In this document: positions 36,049 through 44,483 of the stretch, piece by piece
Position numbering within the stretch: position 1 is the first letter of the stretch
How the letters are laid out: each line of letters begins with the position of its first letter
NCBI GenBank assembly: GCA_900315735.1
Contig: ONAD01000001.1
Location: forward strand, 1 to 64,000
DNA length: 64,000 bases
DNA from: an uncultured Lachnospiraceae bacterium
GTDB lineage: Bacteria; Bacillota; Clostridia; Lachnospirales; Lachnospiraceae
Reading direction: 5' to 3'
Made by a program: the position numbers and the translations under genes
The notes under the pieces: model-generated
Told to the model about the DNA's origin: nothing
Database searches by the model: none
What the model saw: only the letters and a program-made list of their open reading frames with translations

Positions 36049-37518
36049 ATGAATCAAAAGAATACATTAATTATATTTAGTGATCAGCATAATGCAAGAG
36101 TTACAGGGTGCTATGGAAATAAAATTGTAAAAACTCCAAATATTGATCGATTGGCAAGAAGAGGCACACTTTTTGAAAATGCTTATACATCTAATCCGAT
36201 TTGTGTGCCAGCACGGGCGTCTTTTGCAACTGGTGAATATTCTTCTACCCATGGATATTGGGACAACTGTCATGCCTTTGCAGGGGAGATACCGTCTTGG
36301 GGAAGTAGATTGAAAGAAGCAGGCGTTACAGTTACTACAATTGGGAAACTTCATTATAAGGATGCAAGTGAGAAAACATTTCCCGGACAGAGGATTCCGA
36401 TGAATGTAACGAATGGTCTTGGAGATCCGTTGACTGCAATTCGGACGTTAAAGGGAATTAAGTCAAATGTCAGTATCAATCAGATTAAGATTGCAGGGGA
36501 AGGAGAGGCAGATTATGTGAAATATGACCGATGTATCGCAGATGCAGCGGCGGAATATCTGAGGACAGAGGCGCAGAAAGAAAAAAATCCATGGTGTCTG
36601 TATGTGGGATTTACAACACCTCATAATCCGTATCTGGTACCTGAAGAGTACATAAAACAATATGAACCCTATAGTCAGTTTGCAGTAGCAAAAGAGTGGC
36701 ATGATGATACGAATCTTCATCCGGTTATGCGGGAATTCAGAAATAAAAAACGATTGAATGAAGGACTGGTTACAGATTTTGAAATTCAAAAAACAATAGC
36801 AGCCTATTATGGAATGGTATCATTTCTGGATGATATGATCGGACGGGTTTTAAACACTTTGGATGAAGCAGGATTAACGGATGATACGAGGGTGATATAT
36901 TTAGATGATCACGGAGATTGTGCCGGTTCACATGGACTCTTTTTTAAGAGCAATATGTTTGAAGAGTCAGTAAGGATACCGTTTATTATGGCTGGCCCTG
37001 ATATTCCGCAGGGAAAAAGAATTAAGGAACCAATATCAATTGTGGATGTATATCCGACATTACTTGATTTTTATGGATTACCAGAGACAGAAAGAGAGAA
37101 AAATCTGCCCGGTATTTCATTACGGCAGGTGATACAGGAAAAAACAAAGAAGGAACGTTGTATATATAGTGAATATTTCAGTGTAGGGTACGAACACAGT
37201 GTATTTATGCTGCGAATGAAAAATTATAAATTGGTTTATTTTGCAGGAAACAGTCAGTGTCAGCTATTTGATTTGGAAAAAGATCCAAAAGAACAGAATG
37301 ATCTGGGCAATCGGAAAGAATTTGCAGATATTGTTGAACAATTAAAAAGAAAATTATATCAGATTGTAAATCCAGAACAGTTAGATGAGTTATCTCTTAA
37401 GGCACAGGAAAAAATGGTAGAAGAGAGAGGCGGAATTGATGCTATTCTTTCGGAGAGAAAAGGAAAGAGCGTAGTTCCATTTACACCTGTACCTGAGGGA
37501 GTAATTGACAGAAAATAG
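36049..37518 (+). CDS. Cys-type sulfatase (alkaline-phosphatase superfamily)
   Basis: Hydrolyses a sulfate ester to release sulfate. The 489-residue protein has metal ligand Asp12 in FSDQHNARVTG, the modification motif CVPARASFATG at residues 52-62 (Cys to formylglycine) and DDHGDCAGSHGLFFKSNMFE for the second metal pair. It has no signal peptide, so it acts inside the cell on an imported ester. The overall shape resembles choline-sulfatase-like and arylsulfatase members; the substrate is not known. The anaerobic maturase lies 23 bp downstream. Confidence 0.9.
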   Translation: MNQKNTLIIFSDQHNARVTGCYGNKIVKTPNIDRLARRGTLFENAYTSNPICVPARASFATGEYSSTHGYWDNCHAFAGEIPSWGSRLKEAGVTVTTIGKLHYKDASEKTFPGQRIPMNVTNGLGDPLTAIRTLKGIKSNVSINQIKIAGEGEADYVKYDRCIADAAAEYLRTEAQKEKNPWCLYVGFTTPHNPYLVPEEYIKQYEPYSQFAVAKEWHDDTNLHPVMREFRNKKRLNEGLVTDFEIQKTIAAYYGMVSFLDDMIGRVLNTLDEAGLTDDTRVIYLDDHGDCAGSHGLFFKSNMFEESVRIPFIMAGPDIPQGKRIKEPISIVDVYPTLLDFYGLPETEREKNLPGISLRQVIQEKTKKERCIYSEYFSVGYEHSVFMLRMKNYKLVYFAGNSQCQLFDLEKDPKEQNDLGNRKEFADIVEQLKRKLYQIVNPEQLDELSLKAQEKMVEERGGIDAILSERKGKSVVPFTPVPEGVIDRK

Positions 37519-37541
37519 AAGTGTAAAAGGAGAAATATAAA

Positions 37542-38645
37542 ATGCCGGCAATAAGTATCTTGGTAAAGCCTGCATCTGCCAGATGTAATCTGGCATGCAA
37601 ATACTGCTTTTATCATTCAATAGCAGATAGCAGAAAAGTACCTGAAAATGAACTCATGAGCAATGAAGGTGCAGAGAACCTTGTCCGGGAAGCAATAAAA
37701 TATGCAACAGGAAGATTGTGTTTTGCCTTTCAGGGAGGTGAGCCAACATTAGCTGGACTTTCCTTTTTTCAAAATTTTGTCGCATTAGAAAGAAAGTATA
37801 ATACAAAAGGACTGGTGATAGAAAACACAATACAGACAAATGGAACACTAATTGATGACGAATGGGCACAGTTTCTGGCAAGGGAAGAATTCCTGGTAGG
37901 ATTATCATTGGATGGACCAAGGGCAATGAATGACTATTGCCGTATAAATTATGCAGGAGAAAGTATATTTGATTCTATAATGCAAACGGTTTCGCTTTTT
38001 AAGAAGTATGGAGTGAGTTTTAATGTAGTCAGTGTTGTAACAGCAAAAACGGTAGAAAAAGTGGATGGAATTTACCGCTTTTTTCAGAGAAAAGGATTTC
38101 GATATATGCAGTTTATACCATGTCTGGATGAAACAAACAACGGAATCGGAGATTATTTGCTTACTCCGGAAGCATATGGTGAATTTTTGTGCCGCCTATT
38201 TGATTTATGGTATGAGGATTTTATGACAGACAGGCAGACGGAAATTCGAATGTTTTCAAATCTTGTTAAAATGTCTGCAGGGTATGCCCCGGAGGAATGT
38301 GGAATGTGTGGACGGTGCAATACTTATATGGTAGTAGAAAGCAATGGGGATGTTTACCCTTGCGATTTTTACACAAGGGACGAATGGAAACTTGGAACAG
38401 TTTCAGATGGTTTTGACAAGTTGTATCGAAGTAAAAAATCAGTACAGTTTATGAAAAGTTCATCAGTAGTTCAGCCAGAATGCAAAAGGTGTGAATATTT
38501 TTCACTTTGCAGAGGAGGCTGCAGACGGTGGAGAGATATGGAATACAATGGAAATCTCCAGGTAAATTATCTTTGCAGCGGCTATAAAAGTTTTTTTGCA
38601 TATGCAGGAAAAAGAATTTTACAGTTGGGAAAAATGATTTTATAA
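37542..38645 (+). CDS. Anaerobic sulfatase-maturating enzyme (radical SAM, SPASM)
   Basis: Oxidises the active-site Cys of the neighbouring sulfatase to formylglycine without oxygen. The radical-SAM cluster motif is CNLACKYC (residues 15-22), GGEPTLAG follows near residue 66, and the auxiliary-cluster cysteines are in CGMCGRC, VYPCDFY, CKRCEYFSLC and CRGGC. The 367-residue length is typical of anSME. Its presence beside a CxPxR sulfatase fits an obligate anaerobe. Confidence 0.93.
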   Translation: MPAISILVKPASARCNLACKYCFYHSIADSRKVPENELMSNEGAENLVREAIKYATGRLCFAFQGGEPTLAGLSFFQNFVALERKYNTKGLVIENTIQTNGTLIDDEWAQFLAREEFLVGLSLDGPRAMNDYCRINYAGESIFDSIMQTVSLFKKYGVSFNVVSVVTAKTVEKVDGIYRFFQRKGFRYMQFIPCLDETNNGIGDYLLTPEAYGEFLCRLFDLWYEDFMTDRQTEIRMFSNLVKMSAGYAPEECGMCGRCNTYMVVESNGDVYPCDFYTRDEWKLGTVSDGFDKLYRSKKSVQFMKSSSVVQPECKRCEYFSLCRGGCRRWRDMEYNGNLQVNYLCSGYKSFFAYAGKRILQLGKMIL

Positions 38646-38671
38646 AACAGAAACAGAGAAAGGATGAAAAA

Positions 38672-39691
38672 ATGAAGAGAAAATTATTAGCTATTATTTT
38701 AAGCTCAATATTGACAGCAGGTGTACTGGGAGGCTGCGGAGAAAAGAGCGGCACTCCGGATAGCACGGCAAAGACAGAGAAAGAGGCAGAAGAAGTAACC
38801 ATAAGACTTGGTGTAATGACTAATTACGCAGACCAGTATCTTGCGGTTGTTGGAAAAAACAAAGGCTTTTTTGAAAAAAATGGAATTAATCTTGAACTGA
38901 CAGAATATGCAGCAGGAATTAATACAGTGGATGCGGTTACAACAGGTCAGGCAGATATTGGATTCCTGGCAGATTATGCGGCTGTGAACCGTATTGGAAA
39001 TTCACAGGATGATACAAATTTACGTATTATTGCTAATTTTTCAACTGGAGTGGACAGTAAATTATATGTCAATCCGGATAAGGTATCATCGTTATCAGAT
39101 CTTGCAGGTCAGGGAGTGATTACATTGCCGGGAACCGTTTGGGATTATTGGAATGCAAAAACACTGGATGCAGGAAATGTTCCAGTGGAAGACCGGCAGA
39201 TACTGAATGTTGACAGTGCACAGGATGCTTTGAGTGTTATGACATCGGGACAGGGAGTTGCATTCTGGGCAAATGGAACAAATGCCACAAAAATGAAGGA
39301 AGCTGGAATGGAACCACTTGTTACAATGGAGGACCTTGGACTTGAAGTGGATTTGTATTATCTGAGCTCGACGGATTATATTGAAAATCATCCGGATGAT
39401 ATAAAAAAGTTTTTAAAGGCAGTAAAAGAGACCGAAGAATGGCTGGTTGAGAATAAAGAAGAAGCAGCACAGATTCTGGAGGATGAGATTAACATTCCAA
39501 AAGAACAGTCCTTAGATAATTTTGAATCCATTGAATATAGTGTATCGTTAAAACAGCATACACTGGATCATTTTAATGAGGTGAAAGCCTGGGCGGTTGA
39601 AGAAGGAAGATTTGATAAGGATTATAATGCGTTAGACTTTTTTGATACAACAGTAATAAAAGAGTTATATCCGGATGAAGTAGATTTTTAG
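38672..39691 (+). CDS. Taurine/sulfonate-type ABC substrate-binding lipoprotein 3
   Basis: A 339-residue paralogue of the binding proteins at 30513 and 35051. It has lipobox LGGC near residue 22, then RLGVMTNYADQYLAVVGKN, YAAGINTVDAVTTGQADIG and DYAAVNRIGN. It sits between the sulfatase/maturase pair and the alkylsulfatase, so it probably delivers an alkyl sulfate or related ester to the shared permease and ATPase upstream. Confidence 0.87.
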   Translation: MKRKLLAIILSSILTAGVLGGCGEKSGTPDSTAKTEKEAEEVTIRLGVMTNYADQYLAVVGKNKGFFEKNGINLELTEYAAGINTVDAVTTGQADIGFLADYAAVNRIGNSQDDTNLRIIANFSTGVDSKLYVNPDKVSSLSDLAGQGVITLPGTVWDYWNAKTLDAGNVPVEDRQILNVDSAQDALSVMTSGQGVAFWANGTNATKMKEAGMEPLVTMEDLGLEVDLYYLSSTDYIENHPDDIKKFLKAVKETEEWLVENKEEAAQILEDEINIPKEQSLDNFESIEYSVSLKQHTLDHFNEVKAWAVEEGRFDKDYNALDFFDTTVIKELYPDEVDF

Positions 39692-39706
39692 GAGGGAGGA
39701 AGAATA

Positions 39707-41731
39707 ATGTGCGTATTTTGCTATAATAATTTACAAAAAGAAGCAACAGAGTATACGAAAAAAATCAACAGTAATTTTGCAAAAAAATTTGGCATTAATC
39801 TGGAACATGCCGACTGCAGTGAATACGAGCTGGCAACAAGTAATCAGATAAAGTCTGCAAAGGGAATAAAAATAGAGACAGAGGCTGGAAATACAGTCTG
39901 GGATCTGAATCAGTTTTCTTTTTATGAAAACGATGCTGTTTCTGATACGATTCATCCGAGCTTATGGTTAAATGGAAAAAGCTGCTACAGCGCAGGCGTA
40001 TTTGAGGTAGTAAAGGATGCCATTTATCAGGTTCGTGGATTAGATTTATCGAATCTGACAATTATTAAGGGAAAGACTGGCTGGATTGTTCAGGATGTAA
40101 TGACTACAGTAGAAACTGCAAGAAAAGCCCTGGATTTACTTTCGGAAGCATTACATACAGATGTAAGAAGTAATGTGAAGGCAGTTATTATCAGTCATTC
40201 TCATTGGGATCATTTCGGTGGAATAAAGGGAGTTGCAGATGAAGAAAATGTTGGTAATCCGGAAGAGGGTAAAATTCCGATTTATGTTCCGGCCGGCTTT
40301 GATGAAGAATGTATAAAAGAGTATATTTTTGCCGGAACCGCAATGGACCGGCGTAATGATTATCAATTTGGACGTAAGGTTGGAAGCAGCGAAAAAGGCG
40401 TTGTTTCTGGTGGACTTGGAATTGACCATCCAAAGGGAACTGCTTCCTTTATTACACCAACGAATCGCATTGAAAAGAATCAGACGCTTTTTATTGACGG
40501 ACTTGAAATTGAATTTCAGTTGACACCGGGAACAGAAGCACCTGCTGAGATGAATAATTATTTTAAAGATTACCGGGCACTGTGGATTGCGGAAAATTGC
40601 TGTGGAACATTACATAATTTATATCCGATTCGGGGTGCACAGCTCAGGGATTCCAGTGCATGGGCAAATTATATACAGGAAGCAATCATATTATTTGCTG
40701 ATCGTTCAGATGTTGTATTTCAGTCTCATCACTGGCCGCACTATAATACAAAAGAAGAACCGGATGGAGTGAAAAAGTATCTACTGAATAATGCAGCATT
40801 TTACCGCTATCTGCATGATCAGACATTATATCTGGCAAATAAAGGACTGACGGCAAAGGAGATTGCAAAAGAAATTAAAATACCGGAGAAGCTTGCTGCT
40901 AACTGGTTTACCAGACCATATTATGGAAGTGTTGAAATTAATGCCAGAGCAGTATATACAAAATATCTTGGATTTTACAATGCCAATCCGGTTGAATTGG
41001 ACCCACTGACAGAGTTGCAGGAAGCAAAGTTATTTGTTGATTATGCAGGACCAGAAGAAAAAATATTGGAAAAAGCTGAAAAAGATTTCCTGAGAGGGGA
41101 ATATAAAAAGGCTGCAAATGTAACCAACAAACTGGTAATTGCAAATCCGGAAAACAAAAAAGCAAGACAGTTATGTGCAGATGCCTTTGAACAGCTGGCA
41201 TATCAGTCAGAGTCAAGCATCTGGAGAAATGCATATTTACAGGGAGCATATGAACTTAGAAACGGTGTGGGCGAAAGGAAGCTTTCCAGAGTGAAAAATA
41301 AAGATATGATGTATCGGATGAGTCCAAAATATATGCTGGGATACATAGGTACGTTGATTGATGGAAAGAAAGCCGGTGATAAAGAACTGAAGCTGAATCT
41401 GATTTTCGTAAATGATAATGCAGAAGGAACAGAGAAAACTGTTTATCAGGGAAAGGAAGTAACAGTAGAACAAAAATTTTATGTCCATCTATATTATGGG
41501 GCATTACTTTCTTATGAAAATTATCAGAAGGATGAAGAGGATGTTGTAACCGTAATATTACCAAAAGAGATATTCTTTAAGATTGCTGAAAAACAGATAG
41601 AAAGTGTAAAAGATAAAATTGACACCAACGATTTTAAAAAACTTTTAGAATTAGAGGCGGTAATAGAAGATTTGAACACAAAGGACAGCTTCCCAATTAT
41701 AGAGCGCAGTGACAGCAGCCTGACATTATAA
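39707..41731 (+). CDS. Alkyl/aryl-sulfatase of the metallo-beta-lactamase fold (SdsA1/BDS1-like)
   Basis: A zinc hydrolase that splits alkyl sulfates into alcohol and sulfate. The 674-residue protein has the zinc motif SHSHWDHFGG with His164, His166, Asp168 and His169, further ligand regions near AENCCGTLHNLYPIRG and QSHHWPHYN, a helical dimerisation middle part and a C-terminal SCP2-like lipid-binding domain (about residues 530-660). Family members in Gram-negatives are often exported; this one has no signal peptide, so substrate must be imported. GGAGGGAGG precedes the ATG. It is the last gene of the organosulfur run. Confidence 0.92.
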   Translation: MCVFCYNNLQKEATEYTKKINSNFAKKFGINLEHADCSEYELATSNQIKSAKGIKIETEAGNTVWDLNQFSFYENDAVSDTIHPSLWLNGKSCYSAGVFEVVKDAIYQVRGLDLSNLTIIKGKTGWIVQDVMTTVETARKALDLLSEALHTDVRSNVKAVIISHSHWDHFGGIKGVADEENVGNPEEGKIPIYVPAGFDEECIKEYIFAGTAMDRRNDYQFGRKVGSSEKGVVSGGLGIDHPKGTASFITPTNRIEKNQTLFIDGLEIEFQLTPGTEAPAEMNNYFKDYRALWIAENCCGTLHNLYPIRGAQLRDSSAWANYIQEAIILFADRSDVVFQSHHWPHYNTKEEPDGVKKYLLNNAAFYRYLHDQTLYLANKGLTAKEIAKEIKIPEKLAANWFTRPYYGSVEINARAVYTKYLGFYNANPVELDPLTELQEAKLFVDYAGPEEKILEKAEKDFLRGEYKKAANVTNKLVIANPENKKARQLCADAFEQLAYQSESSIWRNAYLQGAYELRNGVGERKLSRVKNKDMMYRMSPKYMLGYIGTLIDGKKAGDKELKLNLIFVNDNAEGTEKTVYQGKEVTVEQKFYVHLYYGALLSYENYQKDEEDVVTVILPKEIFFKIAEKQIESVKDKIDTNDFKKLLELEAVIEDLNTKDSFPIIERSDSSLTL

Positions 41732-41760
41732 AGAAAATATAAACTGTATAAAATTATATT

Positions 41761-41802
41761 AAAATATTCCACAGAGTACTTGTGCTCTTCGGAATATTTT
41801 TG
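41761..41802 (+). terminator. Terminator of the organosulfur operon
   Basis: AAAATATTCC (41761-41770) pairs with GGAATATTTT (41791-41800), with extra pairing inside, followed by TTTTTG. It closes the operon after the alkylsulfatase. Confidence 0.8.
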
Positions 41803-41953
41803 CTATTATATCTTAAGTAAAATCAGTTCATAATAATATTCGACATTCATCTATTATGCAGGCATGTTGAATTGCTTGCATTCGTGATAATCTTATATTC
41901 ATATTTTCAGAATCTTTTTTATCCAAAATATTTATTTAACAGGGGGAAAATAC

Positions 41954-42874
41954 TTGGCAGAGAAGGATTTGGCAGAAAAATATCTGGAATCATTTTCAGA
42001 TGTTTTTGCTGACATATATAATGTATTACTTTTTCAAAAGGAGGTTCTTTTGGAAGAAGGATTGGAAGCGGGACCAACAGAAGGCATTTATAAGGCAGAA
42101 GAAAACAATCTTAGGAATCAATTCCGTGACACTGCCAAATTGTATAAGCATGGTTTATATAAGGTGGCATCTTTTGGAATAGAAAATGAGAGTGTAATAG
42201 ACAAAAATATGCCTATCCGGATTATGGGGTATGATTATGCGGTGTATCGGGCACAGATTGATTGTGGAGAAGAACGAAAATATCCGGCAATTACAATTGT
42301 TTTAAATTTCAGTGATATAGAATGGAAAAGTCCGAATGCACTATTGGATATTTTGGATGTTTCGCCGGAACTGAGACCTTATGTAAATGATTATAAAATT
42401 TTTGTTTTTAATATTGCATTTTTGCCGGAGAAAATTCGAAAAGCGTTTAAAAGTGATTTTAAAATTGTGGCAGATTTTTTTTCAGAGAAACGTCTTGGAA
42501 GATATAATCCAAAGGAACATCCCGAGGCAATCCGCCATGTGGAAGCAGTTTTGAATCTGCTTCGGGTGTTTACAAATGATGAAACCTATGTCAAAATAGA
42601 GAAAACAGTAGCAGAACGTGCGAAAGCAGGAGAGGTGATTACAATGTGTACATTTGCGGAAGAGATGACCAATAAGGGAATAGAAATTGGTGAAGCACAG
42701 GGCATTAAGATTGGCGAAGCGCAGGGCATCAGGATTGGTGAAGCTCGTGGAATTGCCAGAGAAAAAATCAGTGTTGCAAGAAACCTTTTAGACCTCCTGA
42801 CAGATGATGTGATTGCAGAAAAGGTCGGTCTGGAGCTTGCTACGGTGAAAGAACTCAGAGAAGAAACAAAGTAG
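41954..42874 (+). CDS. Rpn family recombination-promoting nuclease / transposase_31-like protein
   Basis: A 306-residue PD-(D/E)XK-type protein. It starts at TTG 41954 after an AGGGGG site, giving LAEKYLESFSDVFADIYNVL, the usual Rpn N-terminus. The nuclease core is in the RIMGYDYAVYRAQID and YPAITIVLNFSD region, though one catalytic position is hard to fix by eye. Near the C-terminus the unit GEAQGIKI/GEAQGIRI/GEARGIAR repeats three times, typical of Rpn proteins. It is flanked by no inverted repeats. It interrupts two sulfur-related blocks and may be an insertion; no clear mobile-element ends are seen. Confidence 0.85.
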   Translation: MAEKDLAEKYLESFSDVFADIYNVLLFQKEVLLEEGLEAGPTEGIYKAEENNLRNQFRDTAKLYKHGLYKVASFGIENESVIDKNMPIRIMGYDYAVYRAQIDCGEERKYPAITIVLNFSDIEWKSPNALLDILDVSPELRPYVNDYKIFVFNIAFLPEKIRKAFKSDFKIVADFFSEKRLGRYNPKEHPEAIRHVEAVLNLLRVFTNDETYVKIEKTVAERAKAGEVITMCTFAEEMTNKGIEIGEAQGIKIGEAQGIRIGEARGIAREKISVARNLLDLLTDDVIAEKVGLELATVKELREETK

Positions 42875-42885
42875 AGGCATAAGAA

Positions 42886-43719
42886 ATGGATAAAATAGCA
42901 GCGCCAACTCCGGAGCAGTTAAAAAAGCAGGAAACGTTAAAACAATATTTTGAAAAACTTGGCAGCGTGGCAGTTGCATTCTCAAGTGGTGTGGATTCTA
43001 CCTATCTTTTGAAAGTGGCACACGATGTATTAGGAGAGCGGGCCATTGCAGTAACTGCATCTTCCTGCTCTTTCCCGAAGAGAGAATTAAAGGAAGCAGA
43101 AGCCTTTTGCCAGAAGGAAAATATAAGACATTTTATCACAGAATCGGAAGAACTTGAAATTGAAGGATTTGCACAGAATCCCAAGAACCGCTGTTATCTT
43201 TGCAAGCATGAATTATTTGAAAAGATATTAAAAATTGCAGAAGAACAGAAAATTGCCTATGTAGCGGAAGGCTCTAATCTTGATGATAATGGAGATTATC
43301 GCCCGGGATTAAAAGCAGTGGCAGAGCTTGGAATAAAAAGTCCGCTTAGAGACTGCGGCTTTACCAAGCAGGATATCCGTGTTCTTTCGAAAGCATTGAA
43401 TCTTCCAACCTGGGAAAAGCAGTCCTTTGCCTGTCTGTCTTCCCGCTTTGTCTATGGAGAGACCATATCCGAAGAGAAACTTACAATGGTGGATAACGCA
43501 GAACAATTATTACTGGATTTAGGGTTTCATCAGGTGCGGGTAAGAATTCATGGAATGATGGCAAGAATTGAGATTGAGCCGGAAGAATTTCCAAAGCTGA
43601 TGGAAAAGGAGAACCGGGAGAGAATTACAAAAGCTTTCCGGGAATATGGATTTACCTATGTAACCTTAGACCTTTGCGGTTACCGTATGGGAAGCATGAA
43701 TGAAACATTGGAAAAGTAA
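42886..43719 (+). CDS. larE: ATP-dependent sulfur transferase LarE (cluster-type)
   Basis: LarE adds sulfur to the pyridinium dinucleotide in nickel-pincer cofactor synthesis. The 277-residue protein has the PP-loop FSSGVDSTYLLKVA (32-45), three cysteines Cys103 and Cys106 (RCYLCK) and Cys183 (FACLSSR). Sacrificial LarE proteins use one cysteine; the CxxC plus C pattern matches LarE enzymes that hold a [4Fe-4S] cluster and can act repeatedly. No larA, larB or larC is in the window. The stop is 5 bp before the end of the converging ABC ATPase gene. Confidence 0.88.
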   Translation: MDKIAAPTPEQLKKQETLKQYFEKLGSVAVAFSSGVDSTYLLKVAHDVLGERAIAVTASSCSFPKRELKEAEAFCQKENIRHFITESEELEIEGFAQNPKNRCYLCKHELFEKILKIAEEQKIAYVAEGSNLDDNGDYRPGLKAVAELGIKSPLRDCGFTKQDIRVLSKALNLPTWEKQSFACLSSRFVYGETISEEKLTMVDNAEQLLLDLGFHQVRVRIHGMMARIEIEPEEFPKLMEKENRERITKAFREYGFTYVTLDLCGYRMGSMNETLEK

Positions 43720-43748
43720 GGAACTTACTCAAAGAAGTAGTAAGTTCC
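43720..43748. terminator. Bidirectional hairpin between larE and the ABC ATPase gene
   Basis: GGAACTTACT (43720-43729) pairs with AGTAAGTTCC (43739-43748). It begins 1 bp after the larE stop and runs into the end of the opposite gene. U-rich tracts are only moderate on both sides. Confidence 0.6.
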
Positions 43749-44483
43749 TTCTGCATCAGAGAACGTCTTAAGTGAAGTATGAAATACTTTATTTAAGACG
43801 TTTTTTTGTACGCATTCATCAGGAGTTCCCTGGAAGCAGATGGCACCGGATTCCATGACGATGAGTTTGTCTGAAATGGTCAGTGCTTTGGCAAGGTCGT
43901 GCAGCACCAAAAGAATTGTTTTTCCCTGGGCTTTTAAAACCGGAAGCATCCGGTAGAAATTATTCTGGCTTTCCAAGTCTAAGAAGGTAGTCGGTTCATC
44001 CAAAATAATGATATTGCAGTTCTGGGCTAAAGTCATGGCAAAGAAAACACGCTGTCTTATCCCACCGGAAAGAGTGTCGGTTGCAACGTTGCGGTAATCC
44101 GTAACATGGGTAAATTCCATGGCATCTTCCACCAGTTTGCGGTCTTCTTCGGTGAGGCGTCTCGAAAAACCAAGATATGGAAAGCGTCCATGTTCCACTA
44201 AGGTATGAACCGGAAGGGCAGGAATCACTTCACGAATCTGCGGTAAAAATGCAATTTTCTGGGCACGCAGGTGTCCATTCATATGATAAATGTCTTCGCC
44301 ATCTAATGTGATAGAGCCGTTAAGAAGCTGGCTGGATTTATTTAATACGGAAATCAGCGTTGTTTTGCCACAGCCATTTGGTCCTACGATGGTTGTGATA
44401 CTGCCGGTAGGAATCTCAACGTACAGATTTTTAATCAGCGGCACTTTGTGATAGCCAATGGAAACGGAATCAAATTTAAGCAT
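43725..44483 (-). CDS. Metal-chelate ABC transporter ATPase (FecE/FhuC-like)
   Basis: A 252-residue ATPase with Walker A GPNGCGKTTLI near residue 34, signature LSGGIRQRVFFAM near residue 138 and Walker B IIILDEPTTFLDL. It works with the FecCD-type permease whose gene overlaps it by 8 bp. The siderophore, haem, cobalamin and molybdate families share this layout, so the ligand is open. No binding-protein gene is beside it; the best candidate partner is the lipoprotein at 16778. Confidence 0.9.
   Translation of the reverse strand: MLKFDSVSIGYHKVPLIKNLYVEIPTGSITTIVGPNGCGKTTLISVLNKSSQLLNGSITLDGEDIYHMNGHLRAQKIAFLPQIREVIPALPVHTLVEHGRFPYLGFSRRLTEEDRKLVEDAMEFTHVTDYRNVATDTLSGGIRQRVFFAMTLAQNCNIIILDEPTTFLDLESQNNFYRMLPVLKAQGKTILLVLHDLAKALTISDKLIVMESGAICFQGTPDECVQKNVLNKVFHTSLKTFSDAEGTYYFFE
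43763..43807 (+). terminator. Strong plus-strand terminator inside the opposite ATPase gene
   Basis: ACGTCTTAA (43763-43771) pairs with TTAAGACGT (43793-43801), with an inner AAGTAT/ATACTT stem, followed by seven T residues. It would stop larE transcription, yet it lies fully within the coding sequence of the minus-strand ATPase, near that protein's C-terminus. Confidence 0.8.

Noticed and set aside
41954-42874. Insertion sequence based on the transposase-like Rpn gene
   Set aside because: I found no terminal inverted repeats or target duplications around it. Rpn-type genes often occur alone.
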